From Bacteroidia bacterium (GTDB lineage Bacteria > Bacteroidota > Bacteroidia > UKL13-3), in NCBI GenBank assembly GCA_023151275.1, contig JAKLJI010000034.1:1-32420 (forward strand): DNA of 32,420 nucleotides, in the 5' to 3' direction. The notes under the pieces were generated by a model, which saw only the letters and a list, made by a program, of their open reading frames with translations, was not told where the DNA came from and did not search any database. Positions 32,282 to 32,420 of this stretch are shown here, one piece after another (position 1 is the first letter of the stretch; each line of letters opens with the position of its first letter). Both the position numbers and the translations under genes were made by a program.

Positions 32282-32339
32282 TCCATTTTTTGCAAGCAAA
32301 GGGTAACTACCTAGCTGCTATATTAGGTAATTTGAAGGT

Positions 32340-32420
32340 TTGAAAACACAACTATCCGAAACTTTAGATAGAAAATACGGAAAAGAACTCAAACCTTTGA
32401 GGTATCTGACATCTCAAGAA
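32340..32420 (+). CDS. 5' end of an unidentified gene (partial)
   Basis: An open frame from TTG 32340 runs off the window after 27 codons (MKTQLSETLDRKYGKELKP and onward). It follows an in-frame TAA at 32328. The charged, helix-like composition looks coding, but the piece is too short to assign. The next start beyond the window cannot be judged. Confidence 0.35.
   Translation, partial: MKTQLSETLDRKYGKELKPLRYLTSQE

Noticed and set aside
31999-32343. Plus-strand frame of 114 codons
   Set aside because: It runs through the GC-rich repeat block with arginine/alanine/proline-rich translation and no start context or family resemblance.

Overview
The window looks like a chromosomal segment of a Bacteroidota bacterium, probably a flavobacterial or related gliding lineage. 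The evidence is gldC, two secreted proteins ending in type IX secretion (T9SS) type A sorting domains, many short lipoproteins, and promoters matching the Bacteroidota consensus TTTG-N19-TAnnTTTG (perfect in front of rplU and rpsA). Base composition is AT-rich overall, with a few GC-rich, strongly folded intergenic blocks.

Layout. 34-5683: housekeeping genes and surface polysaccharide genes: smpB; a minus-strand rplU-rpmA-tRNA-Ala unit; a minus-strand unit of a degenerate Gfo/Idh/MocA protein, a lipoprotein and a WcaJ/WbaP-type sugar phosphotransferase; then pcm. 5755-7704: an outer membrane barrel protein, a roughly 200-nt multi-hairpin element, and two overlapping lipoprotein genes. 8163-13169: a defence island with an AbiE-type toxin/antitoxin pair, an AbiL-type ATPase plus RloB pair, and a HipB-like antitoxin without its HipA. 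A second GC-rich block (about 13330-13560) closes the island. 13572-18080: minus-strand run M23 peptidase, MerR, GldC, DUF985 cupin, PIN-PhoH ATPase and a secreted protein. 18189-21639: alaS, a small membrane zinc-ribbon protein and an Mpo1-like protein. 21732-27036: minus-strand EVE, pyrR, pyrB, lipoprotein, trpS, with rpsA upstream. 27318-31881: a T9SS adhesin-like protein with a coupled 59-residue peptide, and a secreted GH13 amylase. The right edge holds a third GC-rich block, a palindrome and the start of an unidentified gene.

The most notable feature is the AbiEii-like gene at 8814-10250. A full-length nucleotidyltransferase toxin domain runs, without a stop, into the C-terminal half of a formylglycine-generating-enzyme (SUMF1/FGE) fold. 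The end of this half has the look of a diversity-generating retroelement (DGR) variable region: an RGGSW...GFRLAR frame, almost all codons ending in C or T, and a large nested inverted repeat just after the stop. No reverse transcriptase or full template repeat is in the window, so a DGR role is an inference: it could be a remote target or a relic. Two promoters in the island carry convincing operator palindromes (abiE at 8163-8191; abiL at 10608-10622 and 10657-10673).
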